A stretch of DNA of 64,000 nucleotides from Rhizobium deserti. GTDB taxonomy: Bacteria; Pseudomonadota; Alphaproteobacteria; Rhizobiales; Rhizobiaceae. Positions 32,177-40,522 of this stretch are shown piece by piece (within the stretch, counting starts at the first letter, position 1; every line of letters begins with the position of its first letter). Under the pieces are notes generated by a model. The model had not been told where the DNA came from and searched no databases. It saw only the letters and a list, made by a program, of their open reading frames with translations. The DNA lies in the NCBI RefSeq assembly GCF_004358025.1, contig NZ_SMTL01000002.1:868001-932000 (forward strand). Reading direction: 5' to 3'. Made by a program: the position numbers and the translations under genes.

Positions 32177-33712
32177 ATGTCCCGCCCGAACATCCTCATC
32201 ATCATGGTCGACCAGCTGAACGGCAAGCTGTTTCCGGACGGGCCGGCCGACTGGCTGCATGCGCCGCACCTGACGGCGCTCGCCGCCCGCTCGGCGCGGT
32301 TCCAGAACAACTACACATCCTCGCCTCTTTGCGCGCCGGCCCGCGCCTCGTTCATGGCCGGGCAACTGCCGAGCCGGACGCGGGTCTACGACAACGCCGC
32401 CGAATATGTATCCTCGATCCCGACCTATGCGCATCACCTGCGCCGCGCCGGCTATTACACGGCGCTGTCGGGTAAGATGCATTTCGTCGGGCCGGACCAG
32501 TTGCACGGTTTCGAGGAACGGCTGACCACCGATATCTACCCGGCGGATTTCGGCTGGACGCCCGATTACCGCAAGCCGGGCGAGCGGATCGACTGGTGGT
32601 ACCACAATCTCGGCTCGGTGACTGGTGCGGGCGTTGCCGAGATCACCAACCAGATGGAATATGACGACGAGGTCGCTTTCCTCGCCAACCAGAAGCTCTA
32701 CCATCTCGCTCGGGAAAACGACGATGCGGCCCGCCGGCCCTGGGCGCTGACGGTGTCCTTCACCCATCCGCACGACCCTTATGTCGCACGCAAGAAGTTC
32801 TGGGATCTCTACGAGGATTGCGAGCATCTGTTGCCCGAGGTCGGAAGGCTTGCCGACGAGGACCAGGATCCGCATTCCAAGCGGATCATCCATTCCTGCG
32901 ACTACGTCAACTTCAACGTCACCGATGAAGACATCCGCCGCTCGCGGCGGGCCTATTTCGCCAACATATCCTATATCGACGAGAAGGTCGGCGAGCTGAT
33001 CGACACGCTGACGCGCACGCGGATGCTGGACGAGACCCTCATCCTGTTCTGCTCCGACCATGGCGACATGCTGGGCGAACGCGGGCTCTGGTTCAAGATG
33101 AACTTCTTCGAGGGCTCGGCCCGGGTGCCGCTGATGATCGCCGGGCCCGGCATCCGCCCTGCCCTGCACGAGGCGCCCGTTTCCAATCTCGACGTGACGC
33201 CGACGCTTTGCGATCTAGCCGGCATCTCCATGGAGGAGATCATGCCCTGGACCGACGGCGATAGCCTGCGGCCGGTGATCGACGGGGGCGAACGCACCAG
33301 CCCTGTCCTGATGGAATATGCAGCCGAGGGCTCCTATTCGCCGCTTGTCGGCATTCGCGAGGGCCGGTGGAAATATGTCCACTGCATGCTCGACCCGGAC
33401 CAGCTGTTTGATCTTGAAACCGATCCGCTCGAGCTCAGCAATCTCGCCATGGATCCCGATTTCGAAGAGGTCGTGACGATGTTCCGCCGCAAACGCGAGG
33501 AACGTTGGGACATGGGCGCCTTCGACGCCGCCGTGCGCGAAAGCCAGGCGCGGCGCTGGGTGGTCTATGAGGCGCTGCGCAACGGCGCCTATTATCCCTG
33601 GGATCACCAGCCCTTGCAGAAGGCGTCCGAGCGCTACATGCGCAACCACATGGACCTCAACGTCCTCGAAGAATCCAAGCGCTATCCCAGGGGCGAACAA
33701 GGCGGAGAATGA
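32177..33712 (+). CDS. betC: Choline-sulfatase
   Basis: A 511-residue type I sulfatase. The formylglycine motif is C-A-P-A-R with the modifiable Cys near residue 52 ([16 protein letters not shown]). The N-terminal metal site [12 protein letters not shown] and the later [18 protein letters not shown] supply further metal-binding and catalytic residues. The C-terminal part ([14 protein letters not shown]) is as in choline sulfatases. It hydrolyses choline-O-sulfate to choline and sulfate, feeding betaine synthesis. It overlaps betB by 4 bases, as in the rhizobial betICBA operon, but betI is absent upstream. Confidence 0.95.
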   Translation: MSRPNILIIMVDQLNGKLFPDGPADWLHAPHLTALAARSARFQNNYTSSPLCAPARASFMAGQLPSRTRVYDNAAEYVSSIPTYAHHLRRAGYYTALSGKMHFVGPDQLHGFEERLTTDIYPADFGWTPDYRKPGERIDWWYHNLGSVTGAGVAEITNQMEYDDEVAFLANQKLYHLARENDDAARRPWALTVSFTHPHDPYVARKKFWDLYEDCEHLLPEVGRLADEDQDPHSKRIIHSCDYVNFNVTDEDIRRSRRAYFANISYIDEKVGELIDTLTRTRMLDETLILFCSDHGDMLGERGLWFKMNFFEGSARVPLMIAGPGIRPALHEAPVSNLDVTPTLCDLAGISMEEIMPWTDGDSLRPVIDGGERTSPVLMEYAAEGSYSPLVGIREGRWKYVHCMLDPDQLFDLETDPLELSNLAMDPDFEEVVTMFRRKREERWDMGAFDAAVRESQARRWVVYEALRNGAYYPWDHQPLQKASERYMRNHMDLNVLEESKRYPRGEQGGE

Positions 33713-35178
33713 CGATGAAAGCCCAGCCGATCGCCAGCCACTTTATCGATGGCGAATATGTCGAGGATACCGAAGGCAGCGTTATCGAAAGTCTCTACCC
33801 GGCCACCGGTGAAGTGATTGCCCGCGTGCATGCGGCAACGCCCGCGATCGTCGAGAAGGCGATCGCAGCGGCCAAGCGCGCACAGCCCGCCTGGGCCGCC
33901 ATGAGCCCGACGGCGCGCGGCCGCATCCTCAAGCGGGCCGCCGAGATCATCCGTGCGCGCAATCGCGAGCTTTCGGAACTCGAAACGCTCGATACGGGCA
34001 AGCCGATCCAGGAAACCATCGTCGCCGATCCAACCTCGGGTGCGGACAGTTTCGAATTCTTCGGCGGTGTGATCGCTGCCGGCATGAACGGGCAATATAT
34101 CCCGCTCGGCGGCGATTTTGCTTACACGAAACGGGTGCCGATCGGCGTCTGCGTCGGCATCGGCGCCTGGAACTATCCGCAGCAGATCGCCTGCTGGAAA
34201 GGTGCGCCGGCGCTTGCCGCTGGCAATGCGATGGTGTTCAAGCCGTCGGAAAACACGCCGCTCGGGGCATTGAAGATCGCCGAGATCCTGCACGAGGCCG
34301 GCTTGCCCAAGGGGCTCTACAACGTCATCCAGGGCGACCGGTCAACCGGGCCGCTGCTCGTCAATCATCCCGATGTTGCCAAGGTGTCGCTGACCGGCTC
34401 GGTGCCGACCGGCCGCAAGGTGGCCGCCGCCGCTGCCGGTACCTTGAAGCATGTGACGATGGAACTGGGCGGCAAGTCGCCCCTGATCGTCTTCGACGAT
34501 GCAGATATCGATAGCGCCATCGGCGGCGCCATGCTCGGCAATTTCTATTCGACGGGTCAGGTCTGCTCCAACGGCACACGCGTTTTCGTGCAGCGCCGTA
34601 TCAAGGACCAGTTCCTGGAGCGGCTCAAGGCGCGCACCGAAAACATCGTCATCGGCGATCCGCTCGACGAAGCGACGCAGATGGGACCGATGGTCTCCTT
34701 CGACCAGCGCCAGAAGGTTCTGTTCTATATCGACAAGGGCAAGGCCGAGGGCGCCACGCTTCTGACCGGCGGCGGCCTGCCGAACCACGTGACCGGCGAA
34801 GGCTATTACATCCAGCCGACCGTGTTTTCCGACGTCACCGACGAGATGACCATCGCCCGCGAAGAGATTTTTGGACCGGTCATGTGCGTGCTGGATTTCG
34901 ACGACGAGGCAGAAGTGATTGCCCGCGCCAATGCCACTGAGTTTGGCCTGTCGGCCGGCGTCTTCACCGCCGATCTTGCGCGCGGCCACCGGGTCGCCGA
35001 CCATCTGGAGGCCGGTACGTTGTGGATCAACACCTATAATCTCTGCCCGGTGGAAATCCCATTCGGCGGCTCGAAACAATCCGGGTTCGGGCGCGAAAAT
35101 TCCTTGGCCGCGCTGGAGCATTATTCGGAGCTGAAGACGGTCTATGTCGGCATGGCACCTGTCGAGGCGCCGTATTGA
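33709..35178 (+). CDS. betB: Betaine-aldehyde dehydrogenase
   Basis: A 489-residue aldehyde dehydrogenase. The NAD-binding block is [20 protein letters not shown], the catalytic glutamate is in ELGGKSPL, and the nucleophilic cysteine is in [11 protein letters not shown] near residue 286. The C-terminal [19 protein letters not shown] is diagnostic of this group. It oxidises betaine aldehyde to glycine betaine, the last step in osmoprotectant synthesis. It starts inside the betC stop (ATGA). In many rhizobia betA follows directly; here an antisense toxin-antitoxin module lies between. Confidence 0.95.
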   Translation: MTMKAQPIASHFIDGEYVEDTEGSVIESLYPATGEVIARVHAATPAIVEKAIAAAKRAQPAWAAMSPTARGRILKRAAEIIRARNRELSELETLDTGKPIQETIVADPTSGADSFEFFGGVIAAGMNGQYIPLGGDFAYTKRVPIGVCVGIGAWNYPQQIACWKGAPALAAGNAMVFKPSENTPLGALKIAEILHEAGLPKGLYNVIQGDRSTGPLLVNHPDVAKVSLTGSVPTGRKVAAAAAGTLKHVTMELGGKSPLIVFDDADIDSAIGGAMLGNFYSTGQVCSNGTRVFVQRRIKDQFLERLKARTENIVIGDPLDEATQMGPMVSFDQRQKVLFYIDKGKAEGATLLTGGGLPNHVTGEGYYIQPTVFSDVTDEMTIAREEIFGPVMCVLDFDDEAEVIARANATEFGLSAGVFTADLARGHRVADHLEAGTLWINTYNLCPVEIPFGGSKQSGFGRENSLAALEHYSELKTVYVGMAPVEAPY

Positions 35179-35195
35179 TGGGCTCCAAAAGTGGC

Positions 35196-35564
35196 CTAGT
35201 CATCCTCCTGGTTCCAGACCACGAGATCGTCCAAATCGACTCTGAGTGTCTTAGCGATGCGCATCAGCACATCGACCGAGCCGGCCTTCTTGTTGTTCTC
35301 GATGTCGGAAAGATGCGGCTGCGATATACCGACAGCCTCGGCCAGCTGCGCAACTGTCATTCCACGGTATTTGCGGTAGATCCTCATCGGATTATCCGAC
35401 TCGGAAAGTTCCTTGATCAGTTCATGCGGAAAGGTCTCCTCGCCTGCGGCAACTCGTGCCATGATGGCGTCGGCCTTGAGGCCATCGATCAGGTCTTCGA
35501 AGTCTTCTTCGCTGAGAAGAACATAGCTCTTTCCGTCAATGACGAGCTTTTGGATATCACCCAT
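35196..35564 (-). CDS. XRE-family antitoxin of module between betB and betA
   Basis: A 122-residue protein. An N-terminal toxin-contact part (MGDIQKLVIDGKSYVLLSEED) is followed by a long acidic segment and a Cro/C1-type helix-turn-helix: MTVAQLAEAVGISQPHLSDIENNKKAGSVDVLMRIAKTL. AAGGAG lies just before the ATG, and the toxin stop codon is only 6 bases away. The module is on the opposite strand to betC, betB and betA. It probably represses the palindrome at 35853-35867. Confidence 0.88.
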   Translation of the reverse strand: MGDIQKLVIDGKSYVLLSEEDFEDLIDGLKADAIMARVAAGEETFPHELIKELSESDNPMRIYRKYRGMTVAQLAEAVGISQPHLSDIENNKKAGSVDVLMRIAKTLRVDLDDLVVWNQEDD

Positions 35565-35570
35565 GCTGAT

Positions 35571-35816
35571 TTACTCCTTGTAGATGCCGCCGCGCGGACC
35601 AGCATCGATGACCATGACGACCCTGCCAAGGTCGTCGATTACCACGCGGTCCTGGCCGACACGGATGCGAAAGTGCGGCTTTCCAGTCATCTTCCTGATG
35701 TCAACCCGCTCGCCACGGGCGTAAGCTTCGAGCTTGGCGATGATCGCGGCCCTGCGCTTGGGTTGCATCTGACGAAGGCTCTTGCCGGCTTCCCGAGTGT
35801 AGGTGAGCTCTTTCAA
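35571..35816 (-). CDS. RelE/ParE-superfamily toxin with TTG start
   Basis: An 81-residue toxin: KELTYTREAGKSLRQMQPKR, then GERVDIRKMTGKPHFRIRVGQDRVVIDDL and the last strand VVMVIDAGPRGGIYK, the RelE-like mRNA-interferase arrangement. No in-frame ATG is available upstream before a stop codon, so the start is TTG at 35816, with AAAGG in front; weak initiation would keep toxin low. It precedes its antitoxin, the HigBA-type order. Confidence 0.86.
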   Translation of the reverse strand: MKELTYTREAGKSLRQMQPKRRAAIIAKLEAYARGERVDIRKMTGKPHFRIRVGQDRVVIDDLGRVVMVIDAGPRGGIYKE

Positions 35817-35852
35817 CGCCGCCGCCTTTATCCGTCAGCCATACCGGCCTTC

Positions 35853-35867
35853 ATAGCTTTAAGCTAT
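35853..35867. promoter_or_regulatory. Perfect palindrome upstream of the betB/betA toxin module
   Basis: ATAGCTTTAAGCTAT is a 7-1-7 perfect inverted repeat, 36 bases before the toxin start and 46 bases before betA. It is the likely antitoxin operator and could also affect betA transcription. It overlaps a TATATT-like element. Confidence 0.7.
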
Positions 35868-35912
35868 ATTCATCCTCAGGTCCAGACGTTCTAGCGACAA
35901 GGTGTGATTGCC

Positions 35913-37562
35913 ATGCAGGCAGATTTCGTCATCATCGGTTCCGGTTCGGCAGGCTCGGCCATGGCCTATCGGCTGTCGGAGGATGGCAAGCATTCGGTGA
36001 TCGTCATCGAGGCTGGCGGGTCCGATTTCGGGCCGTTCATCCAGATGCCGGGGGCGCTGGCCTGGCCGATGAGCATGAAGCGCTATAACTGGGGTTATCT
36101 TTCTGAGCCGGAACCAAACCTCAACAACCGCCGCATCACCGCACCGCGCGGAAAGGTCATCGGCGGATCATCGTCGATCAACGGTCTCGTTTATGTCCGC
36201 GGCCATGCGGAAGACTACAACCGCTGGGAGGAACTCGGCGCCAACGGCTGGGCCTATGCGGACGTGCTGCCCTATTTCAAGCGCATGGAGCATGCCCACG
36301 GCGGCGAGCAGGGCTGGCGCGGGACCGATGGTCCGCTGCATGTGCAGCGGGGTCCGGTGAACAACCCGCTGTTCCACGCCTTCATCCAGGCCGGCGTGCA
36401 GGCGGGTTTCGAGACGACGGAGGATTACAACGGATCGAAGCAGGAAGGCTTCGGGCTGATGGAGCAGACCATTTACAAAGGCCGCCGCTGGTCGGCCGCC
36501 AATGCCTATCTTCGTCCGGCGCTGAAGCGGCCGAATGTTCAGATCGTCTACGGTTTTGCAAACAGGGTCGTCATCGAAAACAGCCGCGCGGTGGGGGTCG
36601 AGATCGAGCGCAAGGGGATCGTCGAGACGATCAGGGCCAACCGCGAGGTCATCGTCGCCGCCTCCGCCTTCAACTCGCCGAAGCTGCTGATGCTGTCCGG
36701 CGTCGGGCCTGCCAAGCACCTGAGGTCGATGGGCATTGAGGTGCTGGCCGACCGGCCGGGCGTTGGCGCCAACCTGCAGGACCACATGGAATTCTATTTC
36801 CAGCAGGTCTCCACCAAGCCGGTCTCGCTTTATTCCTGGCTGCCCTGGTTCTGGCAGGGTGTGGCCGGCGCCCAATGGCTGCTGTCCAAGGGCGGACTTG
36901 GCGCTTCCAACCAGTTCGAAGCCTGCGCCTTCCTGCGCTCCCAGCCGGGGCTGAAGCAGCCGGACATCCAGTATCATTTCCTGCCGGTGGCGATTTCCTA
37001 CGATGGCAAGGCGGCGGCGAAAAGCCATGGCTTCCAGGTGCATGTCGGATATAACCTGTCGAAATCGCGCGGCAGCGTGACCCTGCGTTCCGCCGATCCG
37101 AAGGCCGAGCCGGTGATTCGCTTCAATTACATGAGCCACCCGAAAGATTGGGAAAAATTTCGCCACTGCGTGCGGCTGACCCGCGAAATCTTTGCACAAA
37201 AGGCATTCGACGATTTTCGCGGCCCGGAAATCCAGCCGGGCGAAAATGTGCAGTCGGACGAGGAGATCGACGCCTTCCTGCGCCAACATCTCGAGAGCGC
37301 CTACCATCCGTGCGGCACCTGCCGCATGGGCCGTGCCGATGATCCCATGGCCGTAGTGGATCCGGAATGCCGGGTGATCGGCATCGAGGCCTTGCGGGTG
37401 GCGGATTCATCGATCTTTCCGCATGTCACTTACGGCAATCTCAACGGTCCCTCGATCATGACCGGCGAGAAGGCGGCCGATCACATCCTTGGGCGTCAGC
37501 CATTGCCCCGCTCCAACCAGGAGCCCTGGGTAAATCCGCGGGCGATGATGAGCGATCGTTAG
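35913..37562 (+). CDS. betA: Choline dehydrogenase
   Basis: A 549-residue GMC-family flavoprotein. The FAD-binding motif [16 protein letters not shown] starts at residue about 6, the GMC signatures include [19 protein letters not shown] and [15 protein letters not shown]-type sequence, and the active-site histidine lies in [12 protein letters not shown] near the C-terminus. It oxidises choline to betaine aldehyde at the membrane or respiratory chain. ATG at 35913 is chosen because AAGG lies 10 bases upstream. The gene is separated from betB by a toxin-antitoxin module on the other strand, so it must use its own promoter or read-through. Confidence 0.94.
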   Translation: MQADFVIIGSGSAGSAMAYRLSEDGKHSVIVIEAGGSDFGPFIQMPGALAWPMSMKRYNWGYLSEPEPNLNNRRITAPRGKVIGGSSSINGLVYVRGHAEDYNRWEELGANGWAYADVLPYFKRMEHAHGGEQGWRGTDGPLHVQRGPVNNPLFHAFIQAGVQAGFETTEDYNGSKQEGFGLMEQTIYKGRRWSAANAYLRPALKRPNVQIVYGFANRVVIENSRAVGVEIERKGIVETIRANREVIVAASAFNSPKLLMLSGVGPAKHLRSMGIEVLADRPGVGANLQDHMEFYFQQVSTKPVSLYSWLPWFWQGVAGAQWLLSKGGLGASNQFEACAFLRSQPGLKQPDIQYHFLPVAISYDGKAAAKSHGFQVHVGYNLSKSRGSVTLRSADPKAEPVIRFNYMSHPKDWEKFRHCVRLTREIFAQKAFDDFRGPEIQPGENVQSDEEIDAFLRQHLESAYHPCGTCRMGRADDPMAVVDPECRVIGIEALRVADSSIFPHVTYGNLNGPSIMTGEKAADHILGRQPLPRSNQEPWVNPRAMMSDR

Positions 37563-37564
37563 GA

Positions 37565-37867
37565 TCAGTGGTAGTCGTCTTCCCGCTGGTGGCGGATGGC
37601 AAGGATAGTGACCGTCACGTCGTCATTTATGTCGTAAAGAATGACGTAGCCCGATGACCCGAATGGGACCAGAAGCTCACGCGCTAAGGCATCGCCTTCT
37701 ATTGCCTTTCGTCCGATGAACGGGAAATCTTCAAGGACTCGCATCGCCTTATGGATAGCTTCATAGGCGCGCTCCCCGAGACTTGGGTCCAACTGAGCAA
37801 GATGAGTGTAGTATCGCTCCAGGTCCTCATAGAATTGCCGCGCATAGCGAAGTGTGCGAACGGTCAT
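37565..37867 (-). CDS. ParE-family toxin downstream of betA
   Basis: A 100-residue toxin: RTLRYARQFYEDLERYYTHLAQ at the start (helical hairpin), then FPFIGRKAIEGDALARELLVPF and the final strand VTVTILAIRHQRED. The arginine-histidine-glutamine ending is common to ParE proteins. It begins 4 bases inside the antitoxin gene (ATGA overlap) and ends 2 bases after the betA stop codon on the other strand, so no separate terminator exists between them. Confidence 0.9.
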   Translation of the reverse strand: MTVRTLRYARQFYEDLERYYTHLAQLDPSLGERAYEAIHKAMRVLEDFPFIGRKAIEGDALARELLVPFGSSGYVILYDINDDVTVTILAIRHQREDDYH

Positions 37868-38136
37868 TCGGATTGCGCGGCTTTCACCGCTTCAAGCTTT
37901 CGCCTCATCATGGCGAGTACGTCTTCTGAACTGTAGTAAAAGCCAGTACGCTCGCCTTCTTCCCGTGCAGCCAATCCACGCGCGATAAACTCCGCTTGCG
38001 TCCGTCGGTATTCCACCTGGCGGCGGAGCGAATCTTCCATGAACGCCGAAAGCGTCTCGCCCTCCTTCAGCACGCTCTCAGCAGCGGCGCGCAGTTCCGG
38101 GTCGACGCGAAGGGAGGGAATGGTCGCGGTCTTCAT
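37864..38136 (-). CDS. Ribbon-helix-helix antitoxin (YlcI/YnfO-like)
   Basis: A 90-residue protein. The N-terminal ribbon-helix-helix part is TIPSLRVDPELRAAAESVLKEGETLSAFMEDSLRRQVEYR; the C-terminal half (FYYSSEDVLAMMRRKLEAVKA) should bind the toxin. Antitoxin-before-toxin order and 4-base overlap are typical of ParDE-type modules. A 22-base palindrome with interruptions lies 11 bases upstream and should be its binding site. Confidence 0.88.
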   Translation of the reverse strand: MKTATIPSLRVDPELRAAAESVLKEGETLSAFMEDSLRRQVEYRRTQAEFIARGLAAREEGERTGFYYSSEDVLAMMRRKLEAVKAAQSE

Positions 38137-38147
38137 GGCATCACCTC

Positions 38148-38169
38148 ATGCGTTGCAATTGCGATGCAT
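38148..38169. promoter_or_regulatory. Interrupted palindrome before ribbon-helix-helix antitoxin
   Basis: ATGC, three bases, GCAATTGC, three bases, GCAT: 16 of 22 positions are symmetric, and the spacing suits two antitoxin dimers. It lies 12 bases from the antitoxin start. Confidence 0.65.
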
Positions 38170-38202
38170 CATGGATGAAAATCCTGTCGGCTGCAACAAT
38201 TC

Positions 38203-38670
38203 TTAGATGAAGCCGATCCAGCGGCCCCCGATCACCGCGCTAATCCAGATCACAATGGAAAGTATGGCAGAGAGGCGTGCGGCCGCGGGTACCTGGTCGG
38301 CAGATATCGCCTGCCTGGTACCGCTGGAATGCTGAACGGCCACATTCAGGAGCCCTAGCGCTATAAGGCCAAGCTTGACCAGAAAGGCCGGGTTGCCCGC
38401 GTATTCGACAGGGCGGACAGAGAACAGGCAAAGTCCGGTGAGGACGGCAATCAGCAAGCCGCTTCCGGCGAGCTTCGAGAGATACGGCATCGCGGCCGCC
38501 AGCGGTATGGCTTGGCCAAGGCCGAGAATTCGCAGATCAAGCGCCAGGATCGCGCCGAACAGGATGGCGATCCCGAGGATATGCGCGGCGTTGATAAACA
38601 GATAGAGCGTCGGCGACACGATCAGCGCCCGCGCCAGCATGGATTCGGCAAGCGGTGCGAGAAACTCCAT
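38203..38670 (-). CDS. DUF6644/DUF2214-like membrane protein
   Basis: A 155-residue protein with four hydrophobic segments: LYLFINAAHILGIAILFGAILAL, then LSKLAGSGLLIAVLTGLCLF, FLVKLGLIALGLLNVA and LSAILSIVIWISAVIGG. The histidine in the first helix (NAAHILG) is like those of DUF2214/DUF6644 membrane proteins that may bind haem. No function is established. It lies in the same direction as, and 20 bases after, the DUF6152 gene, so the two are probably cotranscribed. Confidence 0.72.
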   Translation of the reverse strand: MEFLAPLAESMLARALIVSPTLYLFINAAHILGIAILFGAILALDLRILGLGQAIPLAAAMPYLSKLAGSGLLIAVLTGLCLFSVRPVEYAGNPAFLVKLGLIALGLLNVAVQHSSGTRQAISADQVPAAARLSAILSIVIWISAVIGGRWIGFI

Positions 38671-38690
38671 CGGGGCGGCCGACCCTTGCG

Positions 38691-39074
38691 TCAGTTGGTT
38701 TTGATGCGATCCGGATAGATATCGAATGTCTTGCCGCCAACGACAATGCGCACGGCCTTCATGCGCTTCTCGTTCGGGTCCTGCGATCGATGGCCGGTGG
38801 CGGTAATCTCGTCGCCGACCTTCGCCTGGCCTTCCACGAAGCCGGAACGCTGCGTCTGGTTGGGATTGCTGAGCTCAACGCGCCAGACGCCGTCCTGTGC
38901 CCGGACATCCATGGCCGGATGCGGTGGAGCAAAGGAGATCGACACGATCGTGCCCTTGAGATCGATCTGGTCAGCCTCCGCCCAGGAAAATCCATGGTGG
39001 GCGACGGCAGTGCCAGCAAGCATGCCCGCCACCCCGGCGACGGCCAAGGTGCGGGTGATTGAAGTCGGGGTCAT
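38691..39074 (-). CDS. DUF6152 family exported protein
   Basis: A 127-residue protein with a signal peptide (TRTLAVAGVAGMLAGTAVA) followed by HHGFSWAEADQIDLKGTIV. The His-His immediately after the predicted cleavage site could bind metal, a recurring feature of this family. The rest is a small beta-rich domain (VWRVELSNPNQTQRSGF, then EITATGHRSQDPNEKRMKAVRI). Function unknown; it may work in the periplasm with the membrane protein encoded next. Confidence 0.75.
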   Translation of the reverse strand: MTPTSITRTLAVAGVAGMLAGTAVAHHGFSWAEADQIDLKGTIVSISFAPPHPAMDVRAQDGVWRVELSNPNQTQRSGFVEGQAKVGDEITATGHRSQDPNEKRMKAVRIVVGGKTFDIYPDRIKTN

Positions 39075-39160
39075 GACAGCTCTCCTCAGGTTGCCGGCGC
39101 ATGAACCAGGAGATGTGGGAGGCGGTGGAAACGACCAGAGGCTTCACATCGAATTGACCG

Positions 39161-40522
39161 TCAGTGGCTCGCCATTACCGCCTTCATCCGCTCGACGATC
39201 AGCCGGTTGAGGGCACGGTAATCGCCATCGAAATGATGGCCGCCCTGGCGCGACTGGACCTCGGCACCACGGATCTCCTCCACCTGCGGACAGGCGCTGT
39301 CCTCTTCGGCCAGGCCATAGATGCACTGGATCTTGCGCGGCTCGATTTCCCGCAGATCCTCGATCGGATCGCCGTATTTTCCGGCTCCGGCAAAGCCGAG
39401 CCAGCCGGAAACGTCGATCTCGAAATCGGCCTGGTGCGACAAGGCCAGAAGCGAGATAAGCGAGACTGCCTGGCGATCAGTTTCCGGAAGGCGCCGATAG
39501 GTCGCCGGCAGGATATTGGCACCGAAGGAATAACCGATCAGGATGACATGCCCGACCTTCCAGCGCTGCCGATAGGTGGCAATCATGCGCGACAGGTCTT
39601 GGGCGGTTTCCTCTGGCGTCTTCTCGTTCCAGAAGTAACGCAGGGCATCCACGCCGACCACGGGGATGCCATCCTCCTTCAGGTAAGCGGCGAGCTTCTG
39701 GTCGATATCTCGCCAGCCGCCGTCGCCGGAATAAACGACCGCCATGGCATTGTGCCTGGCCACGGCGTCGATCGGCACGATCGGCAGGTTGAGCGAGGAG
39801 GTTGACCGCTCCAGCTTTCGCAGCTGTGCCGACAGATGCTGGAACAAAACAGTATCTGGATCGCCCGGCGCCTCAGCGAGCTCGACTGCCGGATGCCCCT
39901 GCCGCAGTTGCTCTGCATGACGCCGCCCTAAGGCATCCGCGCGGTTGCTGAACAAGACCTGCACGGGATTGGGAAGGTCTCCAGCCGTCAGGCCGTAGAT
40001 GATGCCGCCGGCTACCGGCACTTTCTTTGCAGGCGTGCAAAGCACGGTGGACAAGGGAATGACCGCATCTGGATCGACGGCCACTGTAGCGGAAATGGTT
40101 GAATTGGGTGTCTGCGCCGCGATCGCCAGAGCCAGGGTTGCCCCCTCGCCGATCCCAGCAACGATCGGCGGATGGTAACCGACGATGTCGGCCTGGCGGT
40201 GCAGCTGGCGGCTGAGATCCTCGATGTCGGAAACCAGGTAAAGGCAATCGCCCTTCTGTTCTTCCAGGCGGGCGTAATAGGCCGGCAGGTCGACACCGAT
40301 AACGATGGCGCCTTCCGCCGTCAGCTTTTCGGTACTACGCTCGTCATTGCCGGACCAGCCCTGCCCGCCCGATAAGAGGACGATTACCCCTCTTGCCTCG
40401 CCTTCGGGATAGGAAATCCGGGAGGTCGGCAGGCTCTGCGTGGTCAGCTCCGGGTCCTTCACCACCTGGACGATGGCGGACAGGAGCGTCAAGCCGGCCA
40501 CGATGAGGGGCAGAAGCTTCAT
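39161..40522 (-). CDS. acvB: AcvB/VirJ-family protein (lysyl-phosphatidylglycerol hydrolase-like)
   Basis: A 453-residue exported protein with N-terminal signal (MKLLPLIVAGLTLLSAIV). Two related alpha/beta-hydrolase-like halves are present. The second has the nucleophile motif GYSFGANILP; the first has GIGEGATLA, which lacks the serine. AcvB and VirJ are Agrobacterium proteins needed for virulence; AcvB is described as a periplasmic hydrolase of lysyl-phosphatidylglycerol, made by LpiA. It overlaps the upstream lpiA-like gene by 4 bases (ATGA), so the synthesis and breakdown genes are coupled. Start fixed by signal peptide and overlap. Confidence 0.9.
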   Translation of the reverse strand: MKLLPLIVAGLTLLSAIVQVVKDPELTTQSLPTSRISYPEGEARGVIVLLSGGQGWSGNDERSTEKLTAEGAIVIGVDLPAYYARLEEQKGDCLYLVSDIEDLSRQLHRQADIVGYHPPIVAGIGEGATLALAIAAQTPNSTISATVAVDPDAVIPLSTVLCTPAKKVPVAGGIIYGLTAGDLPNPVQVLFSNRADALGRRHAEQLRQGHPAVELAEAPGDPDTVLFQHLSAQLRKLERSTSSLNLPIVPIDAVARHNAMAVVYSGDGGWRDIDQKLAAYLKEDGIPVVGVDALRYFWNEKTPEETAQDLSRMIATYRQRWKVGHVILIGYSFGANILPATYRRLPETDRQAVSLISLLALSHQADFEIDVSGWLGFAGAGKYGDPIEDLREIEPRKIQCIYGLAEEDSACPQVEEIRGAEVQSRQGGHHFDGDYRALNRLIVERMKAVMASH

